Positions 36,501 through 49,725 of a stretch of DNA of 64,000 nucleotides are shown here, one piece after another. This DNA is from Colletes latitarsis (lineage: Eukaryota > Arthropoda > Insecta > Hymenoptera > Colletidae): NCBI RefSeq assembly GCF_051014445.1, contig NW_027488365.1:45208001-45272000 (forward strand). The letters are read 5' to 3'. Within the stretch, counting starts at the first letter, position 1. Every line of letters starts with the position of its first letter. Below the pieces are notes generated by a model, which saw only the letters and a program-made list of their open reading frames with translations, was not told the DNA's origin and ran no database searches. A program made the position numbers and the translations under genes.

Positions 36501-38860
36501 CAGATCCTGGGTTTTTTTCGTGTTTGAATCACGTAGTAATGTGGTAACACACTGAAGCTGTCAATTAAACATGGTTTCGATCAATATTTTAGAGGATAAG
36601 ACCGGCTAGGTCTGGGTTAGGTCTGGGATATGCGCGCATCGGCCTTATACTTTCAACTTTTTCGCAAACTTGTTGGCCAGATCCTGGGTTTTTTCCGTGT
36701 TTGATCACGTAGTAATGTGGTAACACACTGAAGCAGTCAATAAAACCTGGTTTCGATCAATATTTTACAGGATAACACCGATTAGGTCTGGGTTAGGTCT
36801 GGGATTTGCGCGCATCTGGCTTATACTTTCGCCTTTTTCGCAAACTTGTTGGCCAGATCCTGGGTATTTTCCGTGTTTGAATCACGTAGTAATGTGGTAA
36901 CACACTGAAGCAGTCAATTAAACCTGGTTTCGATCAATATTTCAGAGGATAACACCGGTTAGGTCTGGGTTAGGTCTGGGTTATGCCCGCATCTGGCTCA
37001 TGATTTTGCCTTCTTCGCATACTTGTTGGCCAGATCCTGGGTTTTTTTCGTGTTTGAATCACGTAGTAATGTGGTAATACACTGAAGCAGTCAATTAAAC
37101 CTGGTTTCGATCAATATTTTAGAGGATAACACCGGTTAGGTCTGGGTTAGGTCTGGGATATGCGCGCATCTGGCTTATGCTTTCGCCTTTTTCGTAAACT
37201 TGTTGGCCAGATCCTGGGTTTTTTCCGTGTTTGAATCACGTAGTAATGTTGTACCACACTGAGGCAGTCAATTAAACCTGGATTCGGACAGTATTTTAGA
37301 GGATAACACCGGTTAGGTCTGGGTTAGGTCTGGGTTATGCCCGCATCTGGCTCATGATTTGCCTTCTTCGCATACTTGTTGGCCAGATCCTGGGTTTTTT
37401 TCGTGTTTCAATCACGTAGTAATGTGGTAACACACTGAAGCTGTCAATTAAACCTGGTTTCGATCAATATTTTAGAGGATAACACCGGTTAGGTCTGGGT
37501 TAGGTCCGGGATATGCCCGCATCTGGTTCATGATTTTGCCTTCTTCGCATACTTGTTGGCCAGATCCTGGGTTTTTTTCGTGTTTAAATCACGTAGTAAT
37601 GTGGTAACACACTGAAGCTGTCAATTAAACCTGGTTTCGATCAATATTTTAGAGGATAAGACCGGCTAGGTCTGGGATAGGTCTGGGATATGCGCGCATC
37701 GGCCTTATACTTTCAACTTTTTCGCAAACTTGTTGGCCAGATCCTGGGTTTTTTCCGTGTTTGATCACGTAGTAATGTGGTAACACACTGAAGCAGTCAA
37801 TTAAACCTGGTTTCGATCAATATTTTAGAGGATAACACCGGTTAGGTCTGGGTTAGGTCTGGGATTTGCGCGCATCTGGCTTATACTTTCGCCTTTTTCG
37901 CAAACTTGTTGGCCAGATCCTGGGTATTTTCCGTGTTTGAATCACGTAGTACTGTGGTAACACACTGAAGCAGTCAATTAAACCTGGTTTCGATCAATAT
38001 TTTAGAGGATAACACCGGTTAGGTCTGGGTTAGGTCTGGGTTATGCCCGCATCTGGCTCATGATTTTGCCTTCTTCGCATACTTGTTGGCCAGATCCTGG
38101 GTTTTTTTCGTGTTTCAATCACGTAGTAATGTGGTAACACATTGAGGCAGTCTATTAAACCTGGATTCGGACAGTATTTTAGAGGATAACACCGGTTAGA
38201 TCTGGGTTAGGTATGGGTTATGCCCGCATCTGGCTCATGATTTTGCCTTCTTCGCATACTTGTTGGCCAGATCCTTGGTTTTTTTCGTGTTTGATTCACG
38301 TAGTAATGTGGTAACACACTGAAGCTGTCAATTAAACCTGGTTTCGATCAATATTTTAGAGGATAACACCGGCTAGGTCTGGGTTAGGTCTGGGTTATGC
38401 CCGCATCTGGCTCATGATTTTGCCTTCTTCGCATACTTGTTGGCCAGATCCTGGGTTTTTTTCGTGTTTGATTCACGTAGTAATGTGGTAACACACTGAA
38501 GCTGTCAATTAAACCTGGTTTCAATCAATATTTTAGAGGATAACACCGGTTAGGTCTGGGATAGGTCCGGGATATGCCCGCATCTGGCTCATGATTTTGC
38601 CTTCTTCGCATACTTGTTGGCCAGATCCTGGGTTTTTTTCGTGTTTGATTCACGTGGTAATGTGGTAACACACTGAAGCTGTCAATTAAACCTGGTTTCG
38701 ATCAATATTTTAGAGGATAACACCGGTTAGGTCTGGGTTAGGTCTGGGTTAGGTCTGGGTTAAGCCCGCATCTGGCTCATGATTTTGCCTTCTTCGCATA
38801 CTTGTTGGCCAGATCTTGGGTTTTTTTCGTGTTTGAATCACGTAGTAATGTGGTAACACA
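33541..38860 (+). repeat. 5140-bp higher-order segment, copy 2, enlarged
   Basis: Copy 2 follows copy 1 with the same order of markers up to the second triple-subrepeat monomer. It differs by an additional monomer near 37.0 kb, by a 2-bp loss near 36197 (ACACAGAAGC), and by a patch at about 37640-37990 where monomers have been replaced by types F and E. Confidence 0.85.
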
Positions 38861-39280
38861 CTGAAGCAGTCAATAAAACCTGGTTTCGATCAATATTTTA
38901 GAGGATAACACCGGTTAGGTCTGGGTTAGGTCTGGGATTTGCGCGCATCTGGCTTATACTTTCGCCTTTTTCGCAAACTTGTTGGCCATATCCTGGGTAT
39001 TTTCCGTGTTTGAATCCCGTAGTAATGTGGTAACACACTGAAACAGTCAATTAAACCTGGTTTCGATCAATATTTCAGAGGATAACACCGGTTAGGTCTG
39101 GGTTAGGTCTGGGTTATGCCCGCATCTGGCTCATGATTTTGCCTTCTTCGCATACTTGTTGGCCAGATCCTGGGTTTTTTTCGTGTTTGAATCACGTAGT
39201 AATGTGGTAATTCACTGAAGCAGTCAATTAAACCTGGTTTCGATCAATATTTTAGAGGATAACACCGGTCAGGTCTGGGT
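36440..39280 (+). repeat. 2840-bp period unit, copy 1 (16 monomers)
   Basis: GATAAGACCGGC (36595), CCTTTTTCGTAAAC (37186) and GGTTAGATCTGG (38194) recur at 39435, 40026 and 41035. The unit overlaps the right part of the 5140-bp copy 2, so periods of different length are superimposed here. Confidence 0.86.
38718..38905 (+). repeat. Expanded monomer, 188 bp, three 11-bp subrepeats
   Basis: Same triple subrepeat and TTAAGCCC change as the copy at 33405, 5313 bp away, with the same preceding monomer that has GATTCACGTGGTAATG. It is a duplicated descendant rather than an independent expansion. Confidence 0.93.
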
Positions 39281-42200
39281 TAGGTCTGGGTTATGCCCGC
39301 ATCTGGCTCATGATTTTGCCTTCTTCGCATACTTGTTGGCCAGATCCTGGGTTTTTTTCGTGTTTGAATCACGTAGTAATGTGGTAACACACTGAAGCTG
39401 TCAATTAAACCTGGTTTCGATCAATATTTTAGAGGATAAGACCGGCTAGGTCTGGGTTAGGTCTGGGATATGCGCGCATCGGCCTTATACTTTCAACTTT
39501 TTCGCAAACTTGTTGGCCAGATCCTGGGTTTTTTCCGTGTTTGATCACGTAGTAATGTGGTAACACACTGAAGCAGTCAATAAAACCTGGTTTCGATCAA
39601 TATTTTAGAGGATAACACCGGTTAGGTCTGGGTTAGGTCTGGGATTTGCGCGCATCTGGCTTATACTTTCGCCTTTTTCGCAAACTTGTTGGCCAGATCC
39701 TGGGTATTTTCCGTGTTTGAATCACGTAGTAATGTGGTAACACACTGAAGCAGTCAATTAAACCTGGTTTCGATCAATATTTCAGAGGATAACACCGGTT
39801 AGGTCTGGGTTAGGTCTGGGTTATGCCCGCATCTGGCTCATGATTTTGCCTTCTTCGCATACTTGTTGGCCAGGTCCTGGGTTTTTTCCGTGTTTGAATC
39901 ACGTAGTAATGTGGTAATACACTGAAGCAGTCAATTAAACCTGGTTTCGATCAATATTTTAGAGGATAACACCGGTTAGGTCTGGGTTAGGTCTGGGATA
40001 TGCGCGCATCTGGCTTATGCTTTCGCCTTTTTCGTAAACTTGTTGGCCAGATCCTGGGTTTTTTCCGTGTTTGAATCACGTAGTAATGTTGTACCACACT
40101 GAGGCAGTCAATTAAACCTGGATTCGGACAGTATTTTAGAGGATAACACCGGTTAGGTCTGGGTTAGGTCTGGGTTATGCCCGCATCTGGCTCATGATTT
40201 GCCTTCTTCGCATACTTGTTGGCCAGATCCTGGGTTTTTTTCGTGTTTCAATCACGTAGTAATGTGGTAACACACTGAAGCTGTCAATTAAACCTGGTTT
40301 CGATCAATATTTTAGAGGATAACACCGGTTAGGTCTGGGTTAGGTCCGGGATATGCCCGCATCTGGTTCATGATTTTGCCTTCTTCGCATACTTGTTGGC
40401 CAGATCCTGGGTTTTTTTCGTGTTTGAATCACGTAGTAATGTGGTAACACACTGAAGCTGTCAATTAAACCTGGTTTCGATCAATATTTTAGAGGATAAC
40501 ACCGGTTAGGACTGGGTTAGGTCTGGGTTATGCCCGCATCTGGCTCATGATTTTGCCTTCTTCGCATACTTGTTGGCCAGATCCTGGGTTTTTTTCGTGT
40601 TTGAATCACGTAGTAATGTGGTAACACACTGAAGCTGTCAATTAAACCTGGTTTCGATCAATATTTTAGAGAATAACACCGGTTAGGTCTGGGTTAGGTC
40701 TGGGATATGCGCGCATCTGCCTTATACTTTCGCCTTTTTCGCAAACTTGTTGGCCAGATCCTGGGTATTTTCCGTGTTTGAATCACGTAGTAATGTGGTA
40801 ACACACTGCAGCAGTCAATTAAACCTGGTTTCGATCAATATTTTAGAGGATAACACCGGTTAGGTCTGGGTTAGGTCTGGGTTATGCCCGCATCTGGCTC
40901 ATGATTTTGCCTTCTTCGCATACTTGTTCGCCAGATCCTGGGTTTTTTTCGTGTTTCAATCACGTAGTAATGTGGTAACACATTGAGGCAGTCTATTAAA
41001 CCTGGATTCGGACAGTATTTTAGATGATAACACCGGTTAGATCTGGGTTAGGTCTGGGTTATGCCCGCATCTGGCTCATGATTTTGCCTTCTTCGCATAC
41101 TTGTTGGCCAGATCCTGGGTTTTTTTCGTGTTTCAATCACGTAGTAATGTGGTAACACACTGAAGCTGTCAATTAAACCTGGTTTCGATCAATATTTTAG
41201 AGGATAACACCGGTTAGGGCTGGGTTAGGTCTGGGTTATGCCCGCATCTGGCTCATGATTTTGCCTTCTTCGCATACTTGTTGGCCAGATCCTTGGTTTT
41301 TTTCGTGTTTGATTCACGTAGTAATGTGGTAACACACTGAAGCTGTCAATTAAACCTGGTTTCGATCAATATTTTAGAGGATAACACCGGCTAGGTCTGG
41401 GTTAGGTCTGGGTTATGCCCGCATCTGGCTCATGATTTTGCCTTCTTCGCATACTTGTTGGCCAGATCCTGGGTTTTTTTCGTGTTTGATTCACGTAGTA
41501 ATGTGGTAACACACTGAAGCTGTCAATTAAACCTGGTTTCAATCAATATTTTAGAGGATAACACCGGTTAGGTCTGGGATAGGTCCGGGATATGCCCGCA
41601 TCTGGCTCATGATTTTGCCTTCTTCGCATACTTGTTGGCCAGATCCTGGGTTTTTTTCGTGTTTGATTCACGTGGTAATGTGGTAACACACTGAAGATGT
41701 CAATTAAACCTTGTTTCGATCAATATTTTAGAGGATAACACCGGTTAGGTCTGGGTTAGGTCTGGGTTAGGTCTGAGTTAAGCCCGCATCTGGCTCATGA
41801 TTTTGCCTTCTTCGCATACTTGTTGGCCAGATCTTGGGTTTTTTTCGTGTTTGAATCACGTAGTAATGTGGTAACACACTGAAGCTGTCAATTAAGCCTG
41901 GTTTCGATCAATATTTTAGAGGATAACACCGGTTAGGTCTGGGTTAGGTCTGGGATATGCGCGCATCTGGCTTATACTTTCACCTTCTTCGCAAACTTGT
42001 TGGCCAGATCCTGGGTTTTTTCCGTGTTTGATCACGTAGTAATGTGGTAACACACTGAAGCAGTCAATAAAACCTGGTTTCGATCAATATTTTAGAGGAT
42101 AACACCGGTTAGGTCTGGGTTAGGTCTGGGATTTGCGCGCATCTGGCTTATACTTTCGCCTTTTTCGCAAACTTGTTGGCCATATCCTGGGTATTTTCCG

Positions 42201-42480
42201 TGTTTGAATCCCGTAGTAATGTGGTAACACACTGAAACAGTCAATTAAACCTGGTTTCGATCAATATTTCAGAGGATAACACCGGTTAGGTCTGGGTTAG
42301 GTCTGGGTTATGCCCGCATCTGGCTCATGATTTTGCCTTCTTCGCATACTTGTTGGCCAGATCCTGGGTTTTTTTCGTGTTTGAATCACGTAGTAATGTG
42401 GTAATTCACTGAAGCAGTCAATTAAACCTGGTTTCGATCAATATTTTAGAGGATAACACCGGTCAGGTCTGGGTTAGGTC
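39281..42480 (+). repeat. 2840-bp period unit, copy 2, enlarged to about 3194 bp
   Basis: Copy 2 has two extra monomers compared with copy 1: one near 41.04-41.22 kb (offset becomes 3019) and one near 41.92-42.10 kb with CTTATACTTTCACCTTCTTC (offset becomes 3194, from CATATCCTGGG at 38987 and 42181 and GGTAATTCACTG at 39207 and 42401). It ends near CACCGGTCAGG at 42458. Confidence 0.86.
41736..41923 (+). repeat. Expanded monomer, 188 bp, three 11-bp subrepeats
   Basis: Third copy of the triple-subrepeat monomer, 3018 bp after the second. Here the last subrepeat has decayed (GGTCTGAGTTAAGCCC), and the right part reads CAATTAAGCCTGG, both private changes that show it has begun to diverge. Confidence 0.92.
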
Positions 42481-43869
42481 TGGGTTATGCCCGTATCTGG
42501 CTCATGATTTTGCCTTCTTCGCATACTTGTTGGGCAGATCCTGGGTTTTTTTCGTGTTTGAATCACGTAGTAATGTGGTAACACACTGAAGCTGTCAATT
42601 AAACCTGGTTTCGATCAATATTTTAGAGGATAACACCGGTTAGGTCTGGGTTAGGTCTGGGTTATGCCCGCATCTGCCTCATGATTTTGCCTTCTTCGCA
42701 TACTTGTTGGCCAGATCTTGGGTTTTTTACGTGTTTGAATCACGTAGTAATGTGGTAACACACTGAAGCAGTCAATTAAACCTGGTTTCGATCAATATTT
42801 TAGAGGATAACACCGGTTAGGTCTGGGTTAGGTCTGGGTTATGCCCGCATCTGGCTCATGATTTTGCCTTCATCGCATACTTGTTGGCCAGATCCTGGGG
42901 TTTTTCCGTGTTTGAATCACGTAGTAATGTGGGAACACACTGAAGCAGTCAATTAAACCTGGTTTCGAGAAAGGTTTCAGAGGATAACACCGGCTAGGTC
43001 TGGGTTAGGTCCGGGATATGCGCGCATCTGGCTTATGCTTTCGCCTTTTTCGCAAACTTGTTGGCCAGATCCTGTGTTTTTTCCGTGTTTGAATCACGTA
43101 GAAATGTTGTACCACACTGAGGCAGTCAATTAAACCTGGATTCGGACAGTATTTTAGAGGATAACACCGGTTAGGTCTGGGTTAGGTCTGGGTTATGCCC
43201 GCATCTGGCTCATGATTTTGCCTTCTTCGCATACTTGTTGGCCAGATCCTGGGTTTTTTTCGTGTTTGAATCACGTAGTAATGTGGTAACACACTGAAGC
43301 AGTCAATTAAACCTGGTTTCGATCAATATTTCAGAGGATAACACCGGTTAGGTCTGGGTTAGGTCGGGGAAATGCGCGCATCTGTCTTATTCTTTCGCCT
43401 TCTTCGCATACATGTTGGCCAGATCCTGGGTTTTTTTCGTGTTTGAATCACGTAGGAATGTGGTAACACACTGAAGCAGTCAATTAAACCCGGTTTCGAT
43501 CAATATTTTAGAGGATAACACCGGTTAGGTCTGGGTTAGGTCTGGGATATGCCCGCATCTGGCTCACGATTTTGCCTTCTTCGCATACTTGTTGGCCAGA
43601 TCCTGGGTTTTTTTCGTGTTTGAATCACGTAGTAATGTGGTAACACACTGAAGCTGTCAATTAAACTTGGTTTCGATCAATATTTTAGAGGATAACACCG
43701 GTTAGGTCTGGGTTAGGTCTGGGTTATGCCCGCATCTGGCTCATGATTTTGCCTTCTTCGCATACTTGTTGGCCAGATCCTGGGTTTTTTTCGGGTTTGA
43801 ATCACGTAGTAATGTGGTACCACACAGAAACAGTCCATTAAACCTGGATTCGGACAGTATTTTGGAGGA

Positions 43870-44046
43870 TAACACTGGTTAGGCTCGGGTTTCGTCTGGG
43901 TTATGTCTGCATCTGGCTCATGATTTTGCCTTCTTCGCATACTTGTTGGCCAGATCTTGGGTTTTTTTCGTGTTTGAATCACGTAGTAATGTGGTAACAC
44001 ACTGAAGCAGTCAATTAAACCTGGTTTCGATCAATATTTTAGAGGA
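43870..44046 (+). repeat. Divergent monomer with decayed 11-bp subrepeats, copy 3
   Basis: Third copy of the TTAGGCTCGGGTTTCGTC monomer, 33628 bp after copy 2, with ATGTCTGCATCTGG where the other two have ATGTCCGCACCTGG. The accidental minus-strand frame here spans 43713-44000. Such changes at CCG are consistent with CpG transition or with conversion from a type A neighbour. Confidence 0.88.
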
Positions 44047-45637
44047 TAACACCGGTTAGGTCTGGATTAGTTCTGGGTTATGCCCGCATCTGGCTCATGA
44101 TTTTGCCTTCTTCGCATACTTGTTGGCCAGATCTTGGGTTTTTTTCGTGTTTGAATCACGTAGTAATGTGGTAACACACTGAGGCAGTCAATTAAACCTG
44201 GTTTCAATCAATATTTTAGAGGATAACACCGGTTAGGTCTGGGTTAGGTCTGGGTTATGCCCGCATCTGGCTCATGATTTTGCCTTCTTCGCATACTTGT
44301 TGGCCAGATCCTGGGTTTTTTTTGTGTTTGAATCACGTAGTAATGTGGTAACACACTGAAGCAGTCAATTAAACCTGGTTTCGATCAATATTTTAGCGGA
44401 TAACACCGGTTAGGTCTGGGTTAGGTCTGGGTTATGCCCGCATCTGGCTCATGATTTTGCCTTCATCGCATACTTGTTGGCCAGATCCTGGGTTTTTTCC
44501 GTGTTTGAATCACGTAGTAATGTGGTAACACACTGAAGCAGTCAATTAAACCTGGTTTCGATCAATATTTCAGAGGATAACACCGGTTAGGTCTGGGTTA
44601 GGTCTGGAAATGCGCGCATCTGTCTTATTCTTTCGCCTTCATCGCATACTTGATGGCCAGATCCTGGGTTTTTTTCGTGTTCGAATCACGTAGCAATGTG
44701 GTAACACACTGAAGCAGTCAATTAAACCTGGTTTCGATCAATATTTTAGAGGATAACACCGGTTAGGTCTGGGTTAGGTTCGGGATATGCCCGCATCTGG
44801 CTCATGATTTTGCCTTCTTCGCATACTTGTTGGCCAGATCCTGGGTTTTTTTCGTGTTTGAATCACGTAGTTATGTGGTAACACACTGAAGCTGTCAATT
44901 AAACCTGGTTTCGATCAATATTTTAGAGGATAACACCGGTTAGGTCTGGGTTAGGTCTGGGTTATGCCCGCATCTGGCTCATGATTTTGCCTTCTTCGCA
45001 TACTTGTTGGCCAGATCCTGGGTTTTTTTCGTGTTTGAATCACGTAGTTATGTGGTAACACACTGAAGCTGTCAATTAAACCTGGTTTCGATCAATATTT
45101 TAGAGGATAACACCGGTTAGGTCTGGGTTAGGTCTGGGTTATGCCCGCATCTGGCTCATGATTTTGCCATCTTCGCATACTTGTTGGCCAGATCCTGGGT
45201 TTTTTTCGTGTTTGAATCACGTAGTATCGTGGTGACACACTGAAGCAGTCAATTAAACCTGGTTTCGATCAATATTTCAGAGGATAACACCGGTTAGATC
45301 TGGGTTAGGTCTGGGTTATGCCCGCATCTGGCTCATGATTTGCCTTCTTCGCATACTTGTTGGCCAGATCCTGGGTTTTTTTCGTGTTTGAATCACGTAG
45401 TAATGTGGTAATACACTGAAGCAGTCAATTAAACCTGGTTTCGATCAATATTTTAGAGGATAACACCGGTTAGGTCTGGGTTAGGTCTGGGATATGCGCG
45501 CATCTGGCGTATGCTTTCGCCTTTTTCGCAAAATTGTTGGCCAGATCCTGGGTTTTTTCCGTGTTTGAATCACGTAGTAATGTTGTACCACACTGAGGCA
45601 GTCAATTAAACCTGGATTCGGACAGTATTTTAGAGGA

Positions 45638-45803
45638 TAACACCGGTTAGGTCTGGGTTATGCCCGCATCTGGCTCATGATTTTGCCTTCATCGCATACT
45701 TGTTGGCCAGATCCTGGGTTTTTTCCGTGTTTGAATCACGTAGTAATGTGGGAACACACTGAAGCAGTCTTTTAAACCTGGTTTCGATCAATGTTTCAGA
45801 GGA
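45638..45803 (+). repeat. Contracted monomer, 166 bp, one 11-bp subrepeat
   Basis: One 11-bp subrepeat is missing. The monomer otherwise has the CTTCATCGCATAC, GTGGGAACACACTG, CAGTCTTTTAAACC and CAATGTTTCAGAGG markers shared with monomers near 6180, 8658, 58550, 60142 and 63505, which keep two subrepeats. The contraction therefore arose after this subtype had spread. Confidence 0.92.
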
Positions 45804-48800
45804 TAACACCGGTTAGGTCTGGGTTAGGTCTGGGATATGCGCGCATCTGGCTCATGATTTTGCCTTCTTCGCATAGTTGTTGGCCAGATCCTGGGTTTTT
45901 TTCGTGTTTGAATCACGTAGTAATGTGGTAACACACTGAAGCTGTCAATTAAACCTGGTTTCGATCAATATTTTAGAGGATAACACCGGTTAGGTCTGGG
46001 TTAGGTCTGGGTTATGCCCGCATCTGGCTCATGATTTTGCCTTCTTCGCATACTTGTTGGCCAGATCCTGGGTTTTTTTCGTGTTTGAATCACGTAGTTA
46101 TGTGGTAACACACTGAAGCTGTCAATTAAACCTGGTTTCGATCAATATTTTAGAGGATAACACCGGTTAGGTCTGGGTTAGGTCTGGGATATGCGCGCAT
46201 CTGGCTTATACTTTCACCTTCTTCGCAAACTTGTTGGCCAGATCCTGGGTCTTTTCCGTGTTTGATCACGTAGTAATGTGGTAACACACTGAAGCAGTCA
46301 ATAAAACCTGGTTTCGATCAATATTTTAGAGGATAACACCGGTTAGGTCTGGGTTAGGTCTGGGATTTGCGCGCATCTGGCTTATACTTTCGTCTTTTTC
46401 GCAAACTTGTTGGCCATATCCTGGGTATTTTCCGTGTTTGAATCCCGTAGTAATGTGGTAACACACTGAAGCAGTCAATTAAACCTGGTTTCGATCAATA
46501 TTTCAGAGGACAACACCGGTTAGGTCTGGGTTAGGTCTGGGTTATGCCCGCATCTGGCTCATGATTTTGACTTCTTCGCATACTTGTTGGCCAGATCCTG
46601 GGTTTTTTTCGTGTTTGAATCACGTAGTAACGTGGTAATACACTGAAGCAGTCAATTAAACCTTGTTTCGATCAATATTTTAGAGGATAACACCGGTTAG
46701 GTCTGGGTTAGGTCTGGGTTATGCCCGCATCTGGCTCATGATTTTGCCTTCTTCGCATACTTGTTGGGCAGATCCTGGGTTTTTTTCGTGTTTGAATCAC
46801 GTAGTAATGTGGTAACACACTGAAGCTGTCAATTAAACCTGGTTTCGATCAATATTTTAGAGGATAACACCGGTTAGGTCTGGGTTAGGTCTGGGTTATG
46901 CCCGCATCTGGCTCATGATTTTGCCTTCATCCCATACTTGTTGGCCAGATCCTGGGTTTTTTTCGTGTTTGAATCACGTAGTTATGTGGTAACACACTGA
47001 AGCTGTCAATTAAACCTGGTTTCGATCAATATTTTAGAGGATAACACCGGTTAGGTCTGGGTTAGGTCTGGGTTATGCCCGCATCTGGCTCATGATTTTG
47101 CCATCTTCGCATACTTGTTGGCCAGATCCTGGGTTTTTTTCGTGTTTGAATCACGTAGTATCGTGGTGACACACTGAAGCAGTCAATTAAACCTGGTTTC
47201 GATCAATATTTCAGAGGATAACACCGGTTAGATCTGGGTTAGGTCTGGGTTATGCCCGCAGCTGGCTCATGATTTCGCCTTCCTCGCATACTTGTTGGCC
47301 TGATCCTGGGTTTTTTTCGTGTTTGAATCACGTAGGAATGTGGTAATACACTGAAGCAGTCAATTAAACCTGGTTTCGATCAATATTTTAGAGGATAACA
47401 CCGGTTAGGTCTGGGTTAGTTCTGGGTTATGCCCGCATCTGGCTCATGATTTTGCCTTCTTCGCATACTTGTTGGCCAGATCTTGGGTTTTTTTCGTGTT
47501 TGAATCACGTAGTAATGTGGTAACACACTGAAGCAGTCAATTAAACCTGGTTTCGATCAATATTTTAGAGGATAACACCGGTTAGGTCTGGGTTAGGTCT
47601 GGGTTATGCCCGCATCTGGCTCATGATTTTGCCTTCATCGCATACTTGTTGGCCAGATCCTGGGTTTTTTCCGTGTTTGAATCACGTAGTAATGTGGTAA
47701 CACACTGAAGCAGTCAATTAAACCTGGTTTCGATCAATATTTCAGAGGATAACAACGGTTAGGTCTGGGTTAGGTCTGGGTTATGCCCGCATCTGGCTCA
47801 TGATTTCGCCTTTTTCGCAAACTTGTTGGCCAGATCCTGGGTATTTTCCGTGTTTGAAACACGTAGTAATGTGATTACACACTGAAGCAGTCAATTAAAC
47901 CTGGTTTCGATCAATATTTCAGAGTATAACACCGGTTAGGTCTGGGTTAGGTCTGGGTTATGCCCGCATCTGGCTCATGATTGTGCCTTCTTCGCATACT
48001 TGTTGGCCAGATCCTGGGTATTTTCCGTGTTTGAAACACGTAGTAATGTGGAAACACACTGAAGCAGTCAATAATACCTGGTTTCGATCAATATTTTAGA
48101 GGATAACACCGGTTAGGTCTGGGTTAGTTCCGGGATATGCCCGCATCTGGCTCATGATTTTGCCTTCTTCGCATACTTGTTGGCCAGATCCTGGGTTTTT
48201 TTCGTGTTTGAATCACGTAGTAATTTGGTAACACACTGAAGCTGTCAATTAAACCTGGTTTCGATCAATATTTTAGAGGATAACACCGGTTAGGTCTGGG
48301 TTAGGTCTGGGTTATGCCCGCATCTGGCTCATGATTTTGCCTTCTTCGCATACTTGTTGGCCAGATCCTGGGTTTTTTTCGTGTTTGAATCACGTAGTTA
48401 TGTGGTAACACACTGAAGCTGTCAATTAAACCTGGTTTCGATCAATATTTTAGAGGATAACACCGGTTAGGTCTGGGTTAGGTCTGGGTTATGCCCGCAT
48501 CTGGCTCATGATTTTGCCATCTTCGCATACTTGTTGGCCAGATCCTGGGTTTTTTTCGTGTTTGAATCACGTAGTATCGTGGTGACACACTGAAGCAGTC
48601 AATTAAACCTGGTTTCGATCAATATTTCAGAGGATAACACCGGTTAGGTCTGGGTTAGGTCTGGGTTATGCCCGCATCTGGCTCATGATTTTGCCTTCTT
48701 CGCATACTTGTTGGCCAGATCCTGGGTTTTTTTCGGGTTTGAATCACGTAGTAATGTGGTACCACACAGAAACAGTCCATTAAACCTGGATTCGGACAGT

Positions 48801-48839
48801 ATTTTGGAGGATAACACCGGTTAGGTCTGGGTTAGGTCT

Positions 48840-49725
48840 GGGTTATGTCCGCACCCGGCTCATGATTTTGCCTTCTTCGCATACTTGTTGGCCAGATCCT
48901 GAGTTTTTTTCGTGTTTGAATCACGTAGTAATGTGGTAACACACTGAAGCAGTCAATTAAACCTGGTTCCGATCAATATTTTAGAGGATAACACCGGTTA
49001 GGTCTGGGTTAGTTCTGGGTTATGCCCGCATCTGGCTCATGATTTTGCCTTCTTCGCATACTTGTTGGCCAGATCTTGGGTTTTTTTCGTGTTTGAATCA
49101 CGTAGTAATGTGGTAACACACTGTAGCAGTCAATTAAACCTGGTTTCGATCAATATTTCAGAGGATAACAACGGTTAGGTCTGGGTTAGGTCTGGGTTAT
49201 GCCCGCATCTGGCTCATGATTTCGCCTTTTTCGCAAACTTGTTGGCCAGATCCTGGGTATTTTCCGTGTTTGAAACACGTAGTAATGTGGTTACACACTG
49301 AAGCAGTCAATTAAACCTGGTTTCGATCAATATTTCAGAGTATAACACCGGTTAGGTCTGGGTTAGGTCTGGGATATTCGCGCATCTGGCTTATACTTTC
49401 GCCTTTTTCGCAAACTTGTTGGCCAGATCCTGGGTATTTTCCGTGTTTGAAACACGTAGTAATGTGGTAACACACTGAAGCAGTCAATAATACCTGGTTT
49501 CGATCAATATTTTAGAGGATAACACCGGTTAGGTCTGGGTTAGGTCCGGGATATGCCCGCATCTGGCTCATGATTTTGCCTTCTTCGCATACTTGTTGGC
49601 CAGATCCTGGGTTTTTTTCGTGTTTGAATCACGTAGTAATTTGGTAACACACTGAAGCTGTCAATTAAACCTGGTTTCGATCAATATTTTAGAGGATAAC
49701 ACCGGTTAGGTCTGGGTTAGGTCTG
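48840..49725 (+). repeat. 885-bp duplication, copy 1 (5 monomers)
   Basis: TTAGTTCTGGG (49009), AACAACGGTTAGG (49167) and GATATTCGCGCATC (49373) each recur 885 bp (5 x 177) later. The unit contains monomers with GTTTGAAACACG and CAATAATACCTGG. The ends are placed to within one monomer. Confidence 0.9.

Larger units (their letters stand above)
42481..48840 (+). repeat. Mixed block related to several distant regions
   Basis: The stretch is satellite throughout. 42.97-44.6 kb resembles 2.5-3.5 and 9.5-10.9 kb; 45.6-46.9 kb resembles 6.0-6.9 and 8.5-9.4 kb (CAGTCTTTTAAACC, TTGGGCAGATCC). A subtype with GTAGTATCGTGGTGACAC appears at about 45222, 47156 and 48572, the last two 1416 bp (8 monomers) apart. 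Monomers with GTTTGAAACACG first appear near 47850. Confidence 0.82.
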
